A stretch of DNA of 35,522 nucleotides, taken from the NCBI GenBank assembly GCA_031376285.1, contig JANMDN010000007.1, forward strand, positions 1 through 35,522, written 5' to 3'. The DNA comes from JANMDN01 sp031376285 (GTDB taxonomy: Bacteria > Actinomycetota > Thermoleophilia > Miltoncostaeales > Miltoncostaeaceae). Below, one piece after another: positions 14,819 to 23,047 of this stretch (its first letter is position 1; each line of letters opens with the position of its first letter). The position numbers and the translations under genes were made by a program. Under the pieces are notes generated by a model. The model was given only the letters and a program-made list of their open reading frames with translations. It searched no databases and was not told where the DNA came from.

Positions 14819-15612
14819 GCTGCGCACGCCACCGCGGCGCGCGACGCGAGGTCGTCGACGTCGACGAGATCGACCCGAGCGGGCCCCGCGGCGAGCAGGA
14901 AGACCTCCCGATTGCCTTTCGGTCCCGGGAGGCCGCTGGCCGCCACGCCCGCAACGGCCGCGCCGGACGCTCGAAGCGTGTCGGCCACCTTCATCACGGC
15001 CTCCAGACGGTGGTCGAGGTTGCGGACCACCCCACCCGCTTCGACTCGCTTCGGCCCGACCTCGAACTGGGGTTTGACCATCACGAGGGCCCGGTAGCTC
15101 GGATCCAGGCAGCGCGACACCGCCGGCCAGACGACGCCGACTCCGATGAAGCTCAGGTCGCAGGTGAGAAAGTCGGGTGCGAAGGGAAGATCCTCCGGGG
15201 TTATGGCGCGCGCGTTGGTGCGCTCCATCACCGTCACGCGATCGTCGGTGCGGAGCTTCCAGTCGAGCTGTCCGTAGCCCACATCAAGCGCGATGACGCG
15301 CCGTGCGCCGTGGCGCAGAAGACAGTCGGTGAAACCGCCGGTTGATGCGCCGATGTCGATCGCGCTCACATCCGAAACGTCGACGCCGAGGGCATCGAGC
15401 GCGTTTGCGAGCTTGGTCCCGCCTCGGGAGACGTATTCGTCTGACGCCGCGACGATGATGTCGGCGACGCCGTCGACGGCAATGCCGGCCTTCGTCGCGA
15501 TCTGGCCGTCGACGCGGACGCGGCCGGCCATCACCGCGGCCTGGGCCTTCGCCCGCGACGCGAAGAGCCCTCGATCAACGAGGGCGATGTCGAGTCGGGC
15601 GCGGGCAATCAC
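14815..15612 (-). CDS. tlyA: TlyA-family 2'-O-methyltransferase (S4 plus FtsJ-like domains)
   Basis: A 265-residue protein. An S4 RNA-binding domain at about 3-60 (RLDIALVDRGLFASRAKAQA, then VMAGRVRVDGQ) is followed by a Rossmann methyltransferase with SAM-binding AIDIGASTGGFTDCLL and the Lys of the K-D-K-E set in MVKPQFEVG. In mycobacteria TlyA methylates 16S and 23S rRNA and gives capreomycin susceptibility; the older name is hemolysin. GTG 15612 is preferred: it begins where family members begin, and TATCAT at 15625-15620 would start RNA one base before it. A TTG at 15672 would add 20 unlike residues. Confidence 0.9.
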   Translation of the reverse strand: MIARARLDIALVDRGLFASRAKAQAAVMAGRVRVDGQIATKAGIAVDGVADIIVAASDEYVSRGGTKLANALDALGVDVSDVSAIDIGASTGGFTDCLLRHGARRVIALDVGYGQLDWKLRTDDRVTVMERTNARAITPEDLPFAPDFLTCDLSFIGVGVVWPAVSRCLDPSYRALVMVKPQFEVGPKRVEAGGVVRNLDHRLEAVMKVADTLRASGAAVAGVAASGLPGPKGNREVFLLAAGPARVDLVDVDDLASRAAVACAA

Positions 15613-15619
15613 CGACTCG

Positions 15620-15625
15620 ATGATA
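15620..15625 (-). promoter_or_regulatory. -10 box TATCAT for tlyA
   Basis: TATCAT, near the TATAAT consensus, puts RNA start at 15613, one base from the chosen GTG at 15612. It lies in the 75-base gap after dxs, and no Shine-Dalgarno sequence is present. Confidence 0.4.
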
Positions 15626-15687
15626 CTCAGGGCGCGTACCGGCGTCTCGACGCTGGCGCACGCGTGTGACAAGGCGCAAGACGTGGT

Positions 15688-17610
15688 TCAGGCAGAACGC
15701 CCGCTTGGCGTCGCCCACATGGTCAGTCGCCGAACGGGAGCCAGCGCATCGGCGACGCGATCAGCCACGGCCGAGGGAACCAGGCCAACCTCGGCAAGGA
15801 GCAGTTCACGCTTGCCGTGATCGACGAAGTGGTCGGGAATGCCGAGGCGAAGCACCGGAGTTGGGGAGCCGTTGAGCGCTTCGAGCACGGCGCTCCCGAA
15901 CCCCCCGACCACGGCATGGTCTTCGATGGTCACGATCAGCTCATGCTCGGCCGCGAGCGTCCGCATCAACTCGCCGTCGATGGGCTTGGCAAACCGGGCG
16001 TTGACCACCGTCGGGCGCTCGCCGACACGTTCGGCGACAAGGTCAGCCGACTGGGATGCCAGCAGCGCGCCGTACCCGTAACCGACGAGCGCGACTCGCC
16101 CGCCCTGCTCAAGGACAACGCCCCGGCCCATCTCGATCACGCGCGGCTCGGTACTGGGCGCCGCACCGGTGCCGACTCCCCGCGGATAGCGGAACGCCAC
16201 CGGACCGTCGTGGGCAAGCGCGGTGTGGAGCATGTCCACAAGCTCAGGCTCGTCCATGGGAGCCATCACGACAAGGCCGGGAATCGAGCGCAGATAGGCG
16301 ATGTCGAAAACCCCGTGGTGGGTCGCACCGTCATCGCCGACGAGGCCGCCTCGATCGATCGCGAAGACAACCGGGAGTTCCTGGATCGCGACGTCGTGAA
16401 TGATCGGGTCGAAGGCCCGCTGCAGGAACGTCGAGTAGATTGCGCAGACCGGCCGCATCCCCGCGATGGCCATCCCACACGCGAAGATCGTGGCGTGCTG
16501 CTCGGCGATCCCGACATCGTAGGTGCGCTCGGGAAAGCGGGCCTGGAGATGGTGCAGGCCGGTGCCCTTGAGCATCGCGGCGGTGATCCCGACCACCCGG
16601 CGGTCGCGCTCGGCCTCGGCGACCAAGGCTTTCCCGAAGATCTCCGTGTAGGTCGGCGGTCCGCTCGCCGGCTTGGCGGCCTTGCCACTTTCGACCACAA
16701 ATGGGGTCACACCGTGCATCGCCTCACCATCGGCCTCGGCGGGCGCGTACCCCTTGCCCTTGATCGTCTTGGCGTGGATCAGGACCGGTCGGTCGCTCTC
16801 GCGGGCGCGACGCAGTTCCCCGCGCAGCGCGTCGATGTCGTGGCCATCGATCGGGCCGAGGTAGGCAAACCCGAGCGCCTCGAAGAGGTGCCCCGAGACG
16901 AAGAACGCCTTCGTCGCGTCTTTAAGCGCGTGACCAAGACCCTGGACGCCGGGAATCCGAGCGAGCCCGCGCTCCAGCTCCTCGCGGACGCGACTGAGCT
17001 TTGGATCGAGGCGGACCCGCTGCATGAGGTGGGTCAGCGCGCCGACGTTCTCGCCGATACTCATCCCGTTGTCATTCAGGATCACGATGATCGGCAAACA
17101 GAGAGCGCCAGCCTGGTTCATGCCCTCGTAGGCCATCCCACCCGTGAGGGCGCCGTCGCCGATCACCGCAGCCACACGGACGGTCTCGTCGCCGCCACGT
17201 CGGGCCGCCTCAGCGAGGCCGACCGCGTAGGAGATGGACGTGCTCGCGTGCCCCGCGCCCATGATGTCGTGCTCGCTCTCGGCGCGACGCAGGAAACCGC
17301 TCATGCCCTCGTGCTGGCGAAGGGTCTCGAATCCGGCCAGACGCCCCGTGAGGAGTTTGTGCCCGTAGGCCTGATGGCCGACGTCCCAGAGGATCTTGTC
17401 GTTTGGTGAGTCGAGCTCAGCGTGCAGGGCGACGGTGATCTCGACCGCGCCGAGACTCGAGCCGAGGTGGCCTCCCGTAACCGAAACAGCATCGACAATC
17501 GCCGACCGCATCTCGGCGGCGAGTGCCTCCAGCGTCGAGCCGTCCATGTCCCGAAGCGCGCGGGGCGCGTCGATCGACTCGAGGATGGGGTATCTGGGCC
17601 CTTCGCTCAC
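15688..17610 (-). CDS. dxs: 1-deoxy-D-xylulose-5-phosphate synthase
   Basis: A 640-residue thiamine diphosphate enzyme joining pyruvate and glyceraldehyde 3-phosphate, the entry step of the MEP isoprenoid pathway. GGHLGSSLGAVEITVALH and KILWDVGHQAYGHKLLTGR open the protein, IGDGALTGGMAYEGMNQAG begins the ThDP-binding motif and ILNDNGMSIGENVG continues it. The pyrimidine domain carries YDVGIAEQHA and DRGGLVGDDGATHHGVFDIA. The GTG at 17610 is preferred over TTG 17613 because TAGGAT (17622-17617) puts RNA start exactly on it and no clear ribosome binding site is seen. It can therefore be expressed separately from nusB upstream. Confidence 0.97.
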   Translation of the reverse strand: MSEGPRYPILESIDAPRALRDMDGSTLEALAAEMRSAIVDAVSVTGGHLGSSLGAVEITVALHAELDSPNDKILWDVGHQAYGHKLLTGRLAGFETLRQHEGMSGFLRRAESEHDIMGAGHASTSISYAVGLAEAARRGGDETVRVAAVIGDGALTGGMAYEGMNQAGALCLPIIVILNDNGMSIGENVGALTHLMQRVRLDPKLSRVREELERGLARIPGVQGLGHALKDATKAFFVSGHLFEALGFAYLGPIDGHDIDALRGELRRARESDRPVLIHAKTIKGKGYAPAEADGEAMHGVTPFVVESGKAAKPASGPPTYTEIFGKALVAEAERDRRVVGITAAMLKGTGLHHLQARFPERTYDVGIAEQHATIFACGMAIAGMRPVCAIYSTFLQRAFDPIIHDVAIQELPVVFAIDRGGLVGDDGATHHGVFDIAYLRSIPGLVVMAPMDEPELVDMLHTALAHDGPVAFRYPRGVGTGAAPSTEPRVIEMGRGVVLEQGGRVALVGYGYGALLASQSADLVAERVGERPTVVNARFAKPIDGELMRTLAAEHELIVTIEDHAVVGGFGSAVLEALNGSPTPVLRLGIPDHFVDHGKRELLLAEVGLVPSAVADRVADALAPVRRLTMWATPSGRSA

Positions 17611-17616
17611 CAACCC

Positions 17617-17622
17617 ATCCTA
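17617..17622 (-). promoter_or_regulatory. -10 box TAGGAT for leaderless dxs
   Basis: The last T is seven bases before the GTG at 17610, so RNA would begin at the start codon. It lies in a 64-base gap between the small gene and dxs. No clear -35 box. Confidence 0.4.
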
Positions 17623-17674
17623 CGCCCCACCTGGCGACCTTCCGCGCGCCAAGTGGCCCTGACGGCTCGACGTG

Positions 17675-17857
17675 TCACGCCCCGGCCTCACGCAGGAACT
17701 GCGCGACGAGCTCGCTGACCCGAGCGGTCAGCGCCACGGCCTCGTCTGCGAGCGCCGCGTGCTCCGCCCCCGCGGACGCGTCGCCGAGCCGCTCGGCGAT
17801 CGTTTCGAGGCGTGCACCCGCAGACTCGAGTTCTTGGCTGAGTGGCGAGCCGGTCAC
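17675..17857 (-). CDS. 60-residue helical protein in the xseB position
   Basis: The GTG at 17857 overlaps the nusB stop as GTGA, which argues for a real coupled gene. The protein is almost wholly helical with heptad-like Leu/Ala spacing (LESAGARLETIAERLG, then ALTARVSELVAQFLREAG). In many bacteria the gene between nusB and dxs is xseB, the small subunit of exonuclease VII, of similar size and also a short helical hairpin. The usual XseB pattern (LE.IV..LE.GE.SLEE) is not convincing here, and no xseA is in the window. It is best described as an XseB-like-sized coiled-coil protein of unknown function. Confidence 0.55.
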   Translation of the reverse strand: MTGSPLSQELESAGARLETIAERLGDASAGAEHAALADEAVALTARVSELVAQFLREAGA

Positions 17858-18303
17858 TCGGCCATCGTAGAGGTCGTCCCCGGCTCGGCGCTCGGGCGAT
17901 CGGCCGCGATCCGCCCCAGCACACCATTCACGAAGGCCGGAGCGTGGCTTCCGCAGTAGCGCTTTGCGAGCTCCACGGCCTCGTTGATCGCGATTGCCGC
18001 GCTCACCTCGCTCGAACGGGTGAGTTCCCAGACGGCGACACGCAGGATCGCTCGCTCGACGGCGCCGAGCCGGTCCGCCGTCCAACCCTGGGCGGCCTGC
18101 GTGATCACGGCGTCGATGGCGACGGCGTCGAGGCTGACACCGGCGAGGATCGTCTCCGCGTACGGATCATCGATCGCTTCCCCGGCGCGAAGGGCGTTGG
18201 CCTGGATCTCGTCCATCGGGGAGCCGATGAGATCCTGCTGATAGAGCATGAAGACCGCAGCTCGGCGCGCCGCGCGCCGACCCGGCCGACGGGTGTTGGT
18301 CAT
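17854..18303 (-). CDS. nusB: Transcription antitermination factor NusB
   Basis: A 149-residue all-helical RNA-binding protein that works with NusE (ribosomal S10) on boxA RNA in rRNA transcription. A basic N-terminus (RRPGRRAARRAAVFMLYQQD) leads into the NusB fold. The C-terminal signature AIAINEAVELAKRYCGSHAP followed by AFVNGVLGRIA is diagnostic. Start and stop both form 4-base overlaps, with accC upstream and the small gene downstream. The length is normal, with a slightly extended acidic/Ser-Thr tail. Confidence 0.95.
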   Translation of the reverse strand: MTNTRRPGRRAARRAAVFMLYQQDLIGSPMDEIQANALRAGEAIDDPYAETILAGVSLDAVAIDAVITQAAQGWTADRLGAVERAILRVAVWELTRSSEVSAAIAINEAVELAKRYCGSHAPAFVNGVLGRIAADRPSAEPGTTSTMAE

Positions 18304-19652
18304 TTGCGAAGCGTTGGCAGGTGGTCGGCGCGCTCGGTCAGATAGGCCGTCGTGTACCTGCCCGCCATGAACTGCGCCTCACCCATGATCTCGGCAAGGA
18401 GCGGAATGGTCGTCGGGACGCCGCTCACAATGGTCTCGTCGAGCGCCCGCGCCATCCGTGCAACCGCCTTTGGCCGATCGCTTGCCCACACGCAGAGCTT
18501 GGCCATGAGCGAGTCGTAGTAGGGCGGTACCTCGCTCCCGGACCGGCAGTGCGTGTCGATCCGGACGCCCGGCCCACCCGCCGCGCGGAACTCGAGGAGG
18601 CGGCCCGCCCCGGGGCGGAAGTCGTGCGATGGGTCCTCGGCATTGATGCGACATTCGATTGCGTGGCCCCGAGTCTCGGCGCGACCGGTCTTCGAGAGTA
18701 GCTCACCTTGGGCGACGCGAAGCTGCTCGGCGACGAGGTCCATCCCGGTCACGAGCTCGGTCACCGGATGCTCGACCTGCAGTCGCGCGTTGAGTTCGAG
18801 GAAGAAGAAATCGCCCTTCGCATCGACGAGGAACTCCATCGTGCCGGCGCTGCGGTAGTTCCAGGCCTTCGCGGCTCGCAGGCAGGCCTCGTGCATTCGG
18901 TCGCGGGTCGCGTCGGGAAGGTGCGGTGCTGGGGCCTCTTCGATGAGTTTCTGGTGGCGGCGTTGGATGGAGCATTCCCGGTCACCGCAGACGAGCACAC
19001 CACCGAGGCCGTCGGCGAGGATCTGCACCTCGACATGGCGCGCGCCCTCGAGAAGACGCTCGACATAGAGAGACCCGTCGTTGAACGCCGCGGCGGCCTC
19101 ACGCTGGGCGACCTCGAACGCGTTCGGAAGCTCCTCGCGGCTTTCGACGCGACGCATGCCGCGGCCACCACCGCCGGCAGAGGCCTTCAGGAGAACGGGA
19201 AAACCGGCGAGCTCCGCCGCGGCGATGGCCGCCTCGACGGTATCCACCGCGCCGTCAGATCCTCCGAGTACCGGCAGCCCGGCCTCGACCGCCGCCCGCT
19301 TGGCCGAGACCTTGTCGCCCATGCGATCCATGACCTCGGGCGAGGGTCCGACGAAGATCAGGTCGTTGTCGGCGCAGGCGCGGGCGAACTCCGAGTTCTC
19401 CGACAGGAAGCCGTAGCCGGGATGAACGGCGGTGCAGCCGGTGATCTCGGCTGCACCGATGACGTTTCGGATGTTGAGGTAGGAGTCGCGAGCGGGCGGT
19501 GGGCCAACGCATACGGCCTCGTCGGCGAGCTCGACCGCAAGGCTCTCGCTGTCGGCGGTCGAGTAGATCGCGACGGTTGGGATACCGAGTTCCCGCGCAG
19601 ACCTGATGACACGCACCGCGATCTCGCCGCGATTGGCGACGAGGAGTTTCAT
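18300..19652 (-). CDS. accC: Biotin carboxylase subunit of acetyl-CoA carboxylase
   Basis: A 450-residue ATP-grasp enzyme that carboxylates biotin on the carrier protein using ATP and bicarbonate. The N-terminal domain begins KLLVANRGEIAVRVIRSARE. The ATP-binding Gly-rich loop is KASAGGGGRGMRRV, the catalytic site is LELNARLQVEHPVTELVTGM, and the C-terminal domain contains GHAIECRINAEDP. The ATG overlaps the stop of the carrier-protein fusion gene upstream by four bases, so carrier and carboxylase are coupled. The length matches AccC. Activity should be normal; the unusual partner is the fused AccB. Confidence 0.96.
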   Translation of the reverse strand: MKLLVANRGEIAVRVIRSARELGIPTVAIYSTADSESLAVELADEAVCVGPPPARDSYLNIRNVIGAAEITGCTAVHPGYGFLSENSEFARACADNDLIFVGPSPEVMDRMGDKVSAKRAAVEAGLPVLGGSDGAVDTVEAAIAAAELAGFPVLLKASAGGGGRGMRRVESREELPNAFEVAQREAAAAFNDGSLYVERLLEGARHVEVQILADGLGGVLVCGDRECSIQRRHQKLIEEAPAPHLPDATRDRMHEACLRAAKAWNYRSAGTMEFLVDAKGDFFFLELNARLQVEHPVTELVTGMDLVAEQLRVAQGELLSKTGRAETRGHAIECRINAEDPSHDFRPGAGRLLEFRAAGGPGVRIDTHCRSGSEVPPYYDSLMAKLCVWASDRPKAVARMARALDETIVSGVPTTIPLLAEIMGEAQFMAGRYTTAYLTERADHLPTLRK

Positions 19653-21406
19653 GACTCGATCAGGAAGAGCAGCTGTCCAAACTCCACCGGCTCCGCGTTT
19701 TCGACGGCAACCTTGCGGATGACGCCGTCGGCCTCGGCGAGAATCTCGTTGAAGATCTTCATCGCCTCGATGATGCAGAGCGTGTCTCCGACGGTCACGC
19801 GCTGGCCCTCCTTGACGAAGGGATCGGCCTCCGGCGAGGACGCCGAGTAGAACGTCCCGACGATCGGCGACTGGATCCGACCAAACCCGCCGTCGGCGTC
19901 GACCACCGGCGCGGCTGCCTGGCCTGCGGCTGGCGCGGCCGCCATGCCCGCGGCGGCAGGCCGGGCGGTCACCCGTGCGCCATGAAGCTCGACGCTGACC
20001 TCGACGCCGCCCGCCTCTTCCATCACCGAGACAAGCGTCTCGAGCAGGTCGCGATCAAGGGCTGGCACCGATTCCTCAAACGCCTCGCCGTCGATCGAGT
20101 TTCGCCGGGCGTGCAGTCGCTCGGCCCCGGCTGGGAATTGGGTCCAGAGCAGAAGGTCTTCTTCCGAAAGGCCTGCCGGAGCACCAGCGCTCGCGGCTTC
20201 GAGGCTCAGCGCGACCTCGTGCGGGTCGTGACCGGCCTGCGCAGCACCAGCTGCCGCGTCGGCATGGACCGGGCCGCGGAGCTCACCCCAGCGTCCGAGC
20301 ACGGCGTCCGCGAGGGTCGCTTCGATGGTATGCCAACGCTCGCCCGCGACGATGTGTTCGACGGCCTGGGCGACAATCGCCTCACCGAACGGGTTGACGA
20401 CCGTCAGGCCACCACATTCGCGCGCAACGACCGACGCCTCCTCGGCGGCGGCGACGATACGGTCGCTCAGGCCAAGGCGAGAGAGCCGTCCGCTGAGGCC
20501 CACGGCGAGCTTCGGCGGGAGGCCGAGTGCCGGGCCGTTCGCCGTGTGTGCTCCTTGGCGGACCACCTCGGCCGAGAAACGGGGAGCGAGCAGGCGGCTC
20601 GCTTGCTCGATCGCAGCGCGGTCGCATGACAGCGCCCGGTCACTGCCCTCCAGCGCGGCGCGGATTGTCTCGACCGACGGACGACCCGACACGAGCGCCG
20701 CGGCACCGACGGCCGCGTGCACCACCGACGCTCCCGCCTGGATCGCGGCGAGCGACGCCGGAGCCGCAAGGCCGCCGGTGGCGACCACCGCGACCTCGAC
20801 GGGAAGGCTCGTCGCCTCCCGGACGCGGCGCACGAGATCGGCCAGCTGGGTCGGCGTCAAGTGACCGCCCCCGTCAGCAACGGCAATCGCCGATGCCCCT
20901 GGGAGCGCAGCCAGGCGCACGGCCTCGTCGACCCAGCACACATCCGCGTGCCCCGGCGCCGGACCGAGGTGCAGCACCGGCACGAAGGTCATTGACGCTT
21001 CGCGCGCGGCCTCGGCAACGGGAAGAAGCGCGTCAGCGTGATTGAGGGGGTCAAACGCCCGAACGCGACTCGCGCCGCTCTCAGCCGCGCACAGCACGAG
21101 GCGACGAACCAGGTCGGGCCCGACCGGCCGCTCACCGAAGAGGCTGCGCCCAGCGATGTAGATGCCGACCGGGGTACCCCCGACCATCCGGACGACTGCC
21201 CGGAGGCGGTCCCATGGGCTTTCGGCCCAGCGTTCGAGGCTCCGCTTGGCGCTCACCGGGTCGAGCACCTCGAGGCACGAGGCCCCACACCCGGCAAGGA
21301 GCGCCGCCGCGCGGATCAAGTCGTCGGTCGCGACGCCGGCCCCGATCGGGGGGGCGATCAGCTCCCGGAGGCTCGCGTCGACCCAGCCAACCTGTTGAGC
21401 GCTCAT
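19649..21406 (-). CDS. Fusion: degenerate carboxyltransferase-like domain + biotin carboxyl carrier protein (AccB)
   Basis: A 585-residue protein. Residues ~1-260 follow the TIM-barrel carboxyltransferase of oxaloacetate decarboxylase alpha/pyruvate carboxylase (ESPWDRLRAV, AGRSLFGERPVGPDLVRR, AFDPLNHADALLP). Residues ~320-375 match its second domain (VNPFGEAIVAQAVEHIVAGE, then RWHTIEATLADAVLGRWGE). The active site looks lost. The catalytic Lys (family IAIKDM) is Ala177 in IAVADGGG, and the HxH metal ligands are Ala206 and Val208 in VEVAVVATGG, though Asp10 remains. Residues 451-483 resemble the AccB N-terminus, and 508-584 form a normal biotinyl domain with EAMKIFN, biotin on Lys550. An Ala/Pro hinge lies between these. 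It is coupled to efp and accC by 4-base overlaps. The carrier role is secure; the N-terminal role is unknown. Confidence 0.85.
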   Translation of the reverse strand: MSAQQVGWVDASLRELIAPPIGAGVATDDLIRAAALLAGCGASCLEVLDPVSAKRSLERWAESPWDRLRAVVRMVGGTPVGIYIAGRSLFGERPVGPDLVRRLVLCAAESGASRVRAFDPLNHADALLPVAEAAREASMTFVPVLHLGPAPGHADVCWVDEAVRLAALPGASAIAVADGGGHLTPTQLADLVRRVREATSLPVEVAVVATGGLAAPASLAAIQAGASVVHAAVGAAALVSGRPSVETIRAALEGSDRALSCDRAAIEQASRLLAPRFSAEVVRQGAHTANGPALGLPPKLAVGLSGRLSRLGLSDRIVAAAEEASVVARECGGLTVVNPFGEAIVAQAVEHIVAGERWHTIEATLADAVLGRWGELRGPVHADAAAGAAQAGHDPHEVALSLEAASAGAPAGLSEEDLLLWTQFPAGAERLHARRNSIDGEAFEESVPALDRDLLETLVSVMEEAGGVEVSVELHGARVTARPAAAGMAAAPAAGQAAAPVVDADGGFGRIQSPIVGTFYSASSPEADPFVKEGQRVTVGDTLCIIEAMKIFNEILAEADGVIRKVAVENAEPVEFGQLLFLIES

Positions 21407-21960
21407 GCCCGGCCCATGTACTCGCGGGTGCGAGTGTCGACCTTCACACGATCACCTTCGTTGACGAAAAGCGGCACCTGGATGGTCGCCCCGGTTTCGA
21501 GGTCGGCGTTCTTGGTGACGTTCGAGACGGTGTCGCCTTTGACCCCGGGATCGGTGCGAGCAACGGCCAGCTCGACGTGGTTCGGGAGTTCGATCTTGAT
21601 CGCGGCGCCGCGCGCGAAGAGCACCTGCACCTCGCTTCCCTCGGCTGCGAGGTCGACGTTGTCGACCGAGCTTGCCGGTACCGGGAGCTGCTCGAAGGAC
21701 TCGGTGTCCATCAGCATGATGTCGTCGCCGTCCTGGTAGAGCAGCTGCATGGTCCTCGACTCGGTCGTCACCCGATCGAGCTTCTCGCCAGCGCGGAATG
21801 TCCGGTCGACGACGGCCCCATTCTTGAGACTCTTCATCTTGGTCCGCACGAACGCGCCGCCCTTTCCGGGCTTGACGTGCTGGAACGAGACCACCGAGAC
21901 GAGGTCTCCGTCGAGGTCGATGACGTAGCCGTTCTTTAGATCATTGGTCGTAATGGACAA
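21403..21960 (-). CDS. efp: Translation elongation factor P
   Basis: A 185-residue three-barrel protein that binds ribosomes stalled at polyproline. MSITTNDLKNGYVIDLDGDL is the standard opening. The tip loop in the first domain is HVKPGKGGAFVR, with Lys at the position modified in many bacteria. Domain 3 ends with NEGDRVKVDTRTREYMGRA, which is canonical. The start codon is TTG at 21960, backed by AAGGAG about six bases upstream; no ATG or GTG fits. It follows the peptidase gene by 16 bases and overlaps the AccB-fusion start by four. The pepQ-efp-accB order is widely conserved. Confidence 0.97.
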   Translation of the reverse strand: MSITTNDLKNGYVIDLDGDLVSVVSFQHVKPGKGGAFVRTKMKSLKNGAVVDRTFRAGEKLDRVTTESRTMQLLYQDGDDIMLMDTESFEQLPVPASSVDNVDLAAEGSEVQVLFARGAAIKIELPNHVELAVARTDPGVKGDTVSNVTKNADLETGATIQVPLFVNEGDRVKVDTRTREYMGRA

Positions 21961-21976
21961 CGCCGCTCCTTGGTTC

Positions 21977-23047
21977 TCAGGACGCCGCGAGCTCGCGCGG
22001 ATGCTTCGTCAACACTTCGCCGCCGTCGGCCGTCACGATGACCAAGTCCTCGATACGCACGCCGCCGACCCCCTCCAGATAGATGCCAGGCTCAACCGTG
22101 ATGGCCATGCCCTCGACGAGCACCTCGTCCCCGCCCGGCCGGACCCACGGCCGCTCGTGGATGTGAAGGCCCACACCGTGCCCGAGGCCGTGCCCGAAGG
22201 CATCGCCGAAACCCGCGTCGCGGATCATGCCACGTGCGACCTCGTCGAGCGCGCCGCAGGTGATCCCGGGCCGCACCGCCTCGACGGCGGCGACCTGCGC
22301 GCTGAGGCAGGCGGCGTGGATCTGCGACAGATCGTCGGGAAGCGGACCCGTGGCGTAGGTGCGGGTGCAGTCGGAGTGGTAGCCGGCAAGGAGCGCACCC
22401 ATGTCGACGACCACGAGCGTGCCGGCGGGGATCGGGTCGCGTGAGGGCACGGCGTGTGGGCGGGCGCCGTTTGCTCCAGCGGCCACGATGATCGGGAAGC
22501 TCGGGCCGTCGGCCCCCTCGCGCCGGAGGATGCCTTCGAGCTCCCAAGCAACGTCGCGCTCGGACATTCCGACGAGATCCTGGGACGCGACCCAGTCAAA
22601 GGCGACGTCTGCGATCTCAGTCGCGGCGCGGATCGCGGCGACCTCCTCGGCAGACTTCGTCAACCGCAGGCGCTCGACGGCGTCGGTGACCGGTCGAAGC
22701 TCCACCCCTTCGGCGGCCGCGGCGATGCGATCGCGGCGGCCGAGGGTCATGTCGTCGGCCTCGATCCCGATCGGCCCGCCGATCTCAGCCAACGCCGCGC
22801 CGAGCTTGTCGACGAGGTCGCGCCCCGCGAGCACGACCTTGACGCCGCTCGTTTGTTCCTTGGCGCTCACGATGTAGCGCGAGTCGGTAAAGAGCAGTCG
22901 ACGCTCAGGCGCGATGAGCGCCACGGCGTTCGTCCCGACAAATCCCGTCAGGTAGCGGATGTTGGCGAGCTCGGTGACGAGCATTCCCGCGAGGTCGACG
23001 GTGCTGAGCCATTCGACGAGGCGTGTCTGGCGCTGATCGTCGCTCAT
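21977..23047 (-). CDS. M24 Xaa-Pro aminopeptidase/dipeptidase (PepQ/YqhT-like)
   Basis: A 356-residue pita-bread-fold metallopeptidase cutting X-Pro bonds. The N-terminal creatinase-like domain (TELANIRYLTGFVGTNAVAL, TDSRYI) is followed by the catalytic domain. Metal ligands are seen in VVVDMGALLAGYHSDCTRT (two Asp), HGLGHGVGLHIHE (His), TVEPGIY (Glu) and GVRIEDLV (Glu). The ATG overlaps the aroQ stop by four bases and the gene lies just before efp, as in Bacillus (aroQ-yqhT-efp). The link of a proline peptidase with a polyproline translation factor is a recurring gene order; a functional link is only suggested. Confidence 0.93.
   Translation of the reverse strand: MSDDQRQTRLVEWLSTVDLAGMLVTELANIRYLTGFVGTNAVALIAPERRLLFTDSRYIVSAKEQTSGVKVVLAGRDLVDKLGAALAEIGGPIGIEADDMTLGRRDRIAAAAEGVELRPVTDAVERLRLTKSAEEVAAIRAATEIADVAFDWVASQDLVGMSERDVAWELEGILRREGADGPSFPIIVAAGANGARPHAVPSRDPIPAGTLVVVDMGALLAGYHSDCTRTYATGPLPDDLSQIHAACLSAQVAAVEAVRPGITCGALDEVARGMIRDAGFGDAFGHGLGHGVGLHIHERPWVRPGGDEVLVEGMAITVEPGIYLEGVGGVRIEDLVIVTADGGEVLTKHPRELAAS

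Noticed and set aside
15817..17409. Long plus-strand open frame opposite dxs
   Set aside because: Antisense shadow of dxs with no start signal or domain. Similar frames opposite accC, aroB, nadK and pilM were dropped for the same reason.
17675..17857. Naming the small gene xseB outright
   Set aside because: Only position and size fit; the XseB sequence pattern is not convincing.
19649..21406. Calling the fusion an active pyruvate carboxylase or oxaloacetate decarboxylase
   Set aside because: The catalytic Lys and both His metal ligands are absent at the aligned positions.
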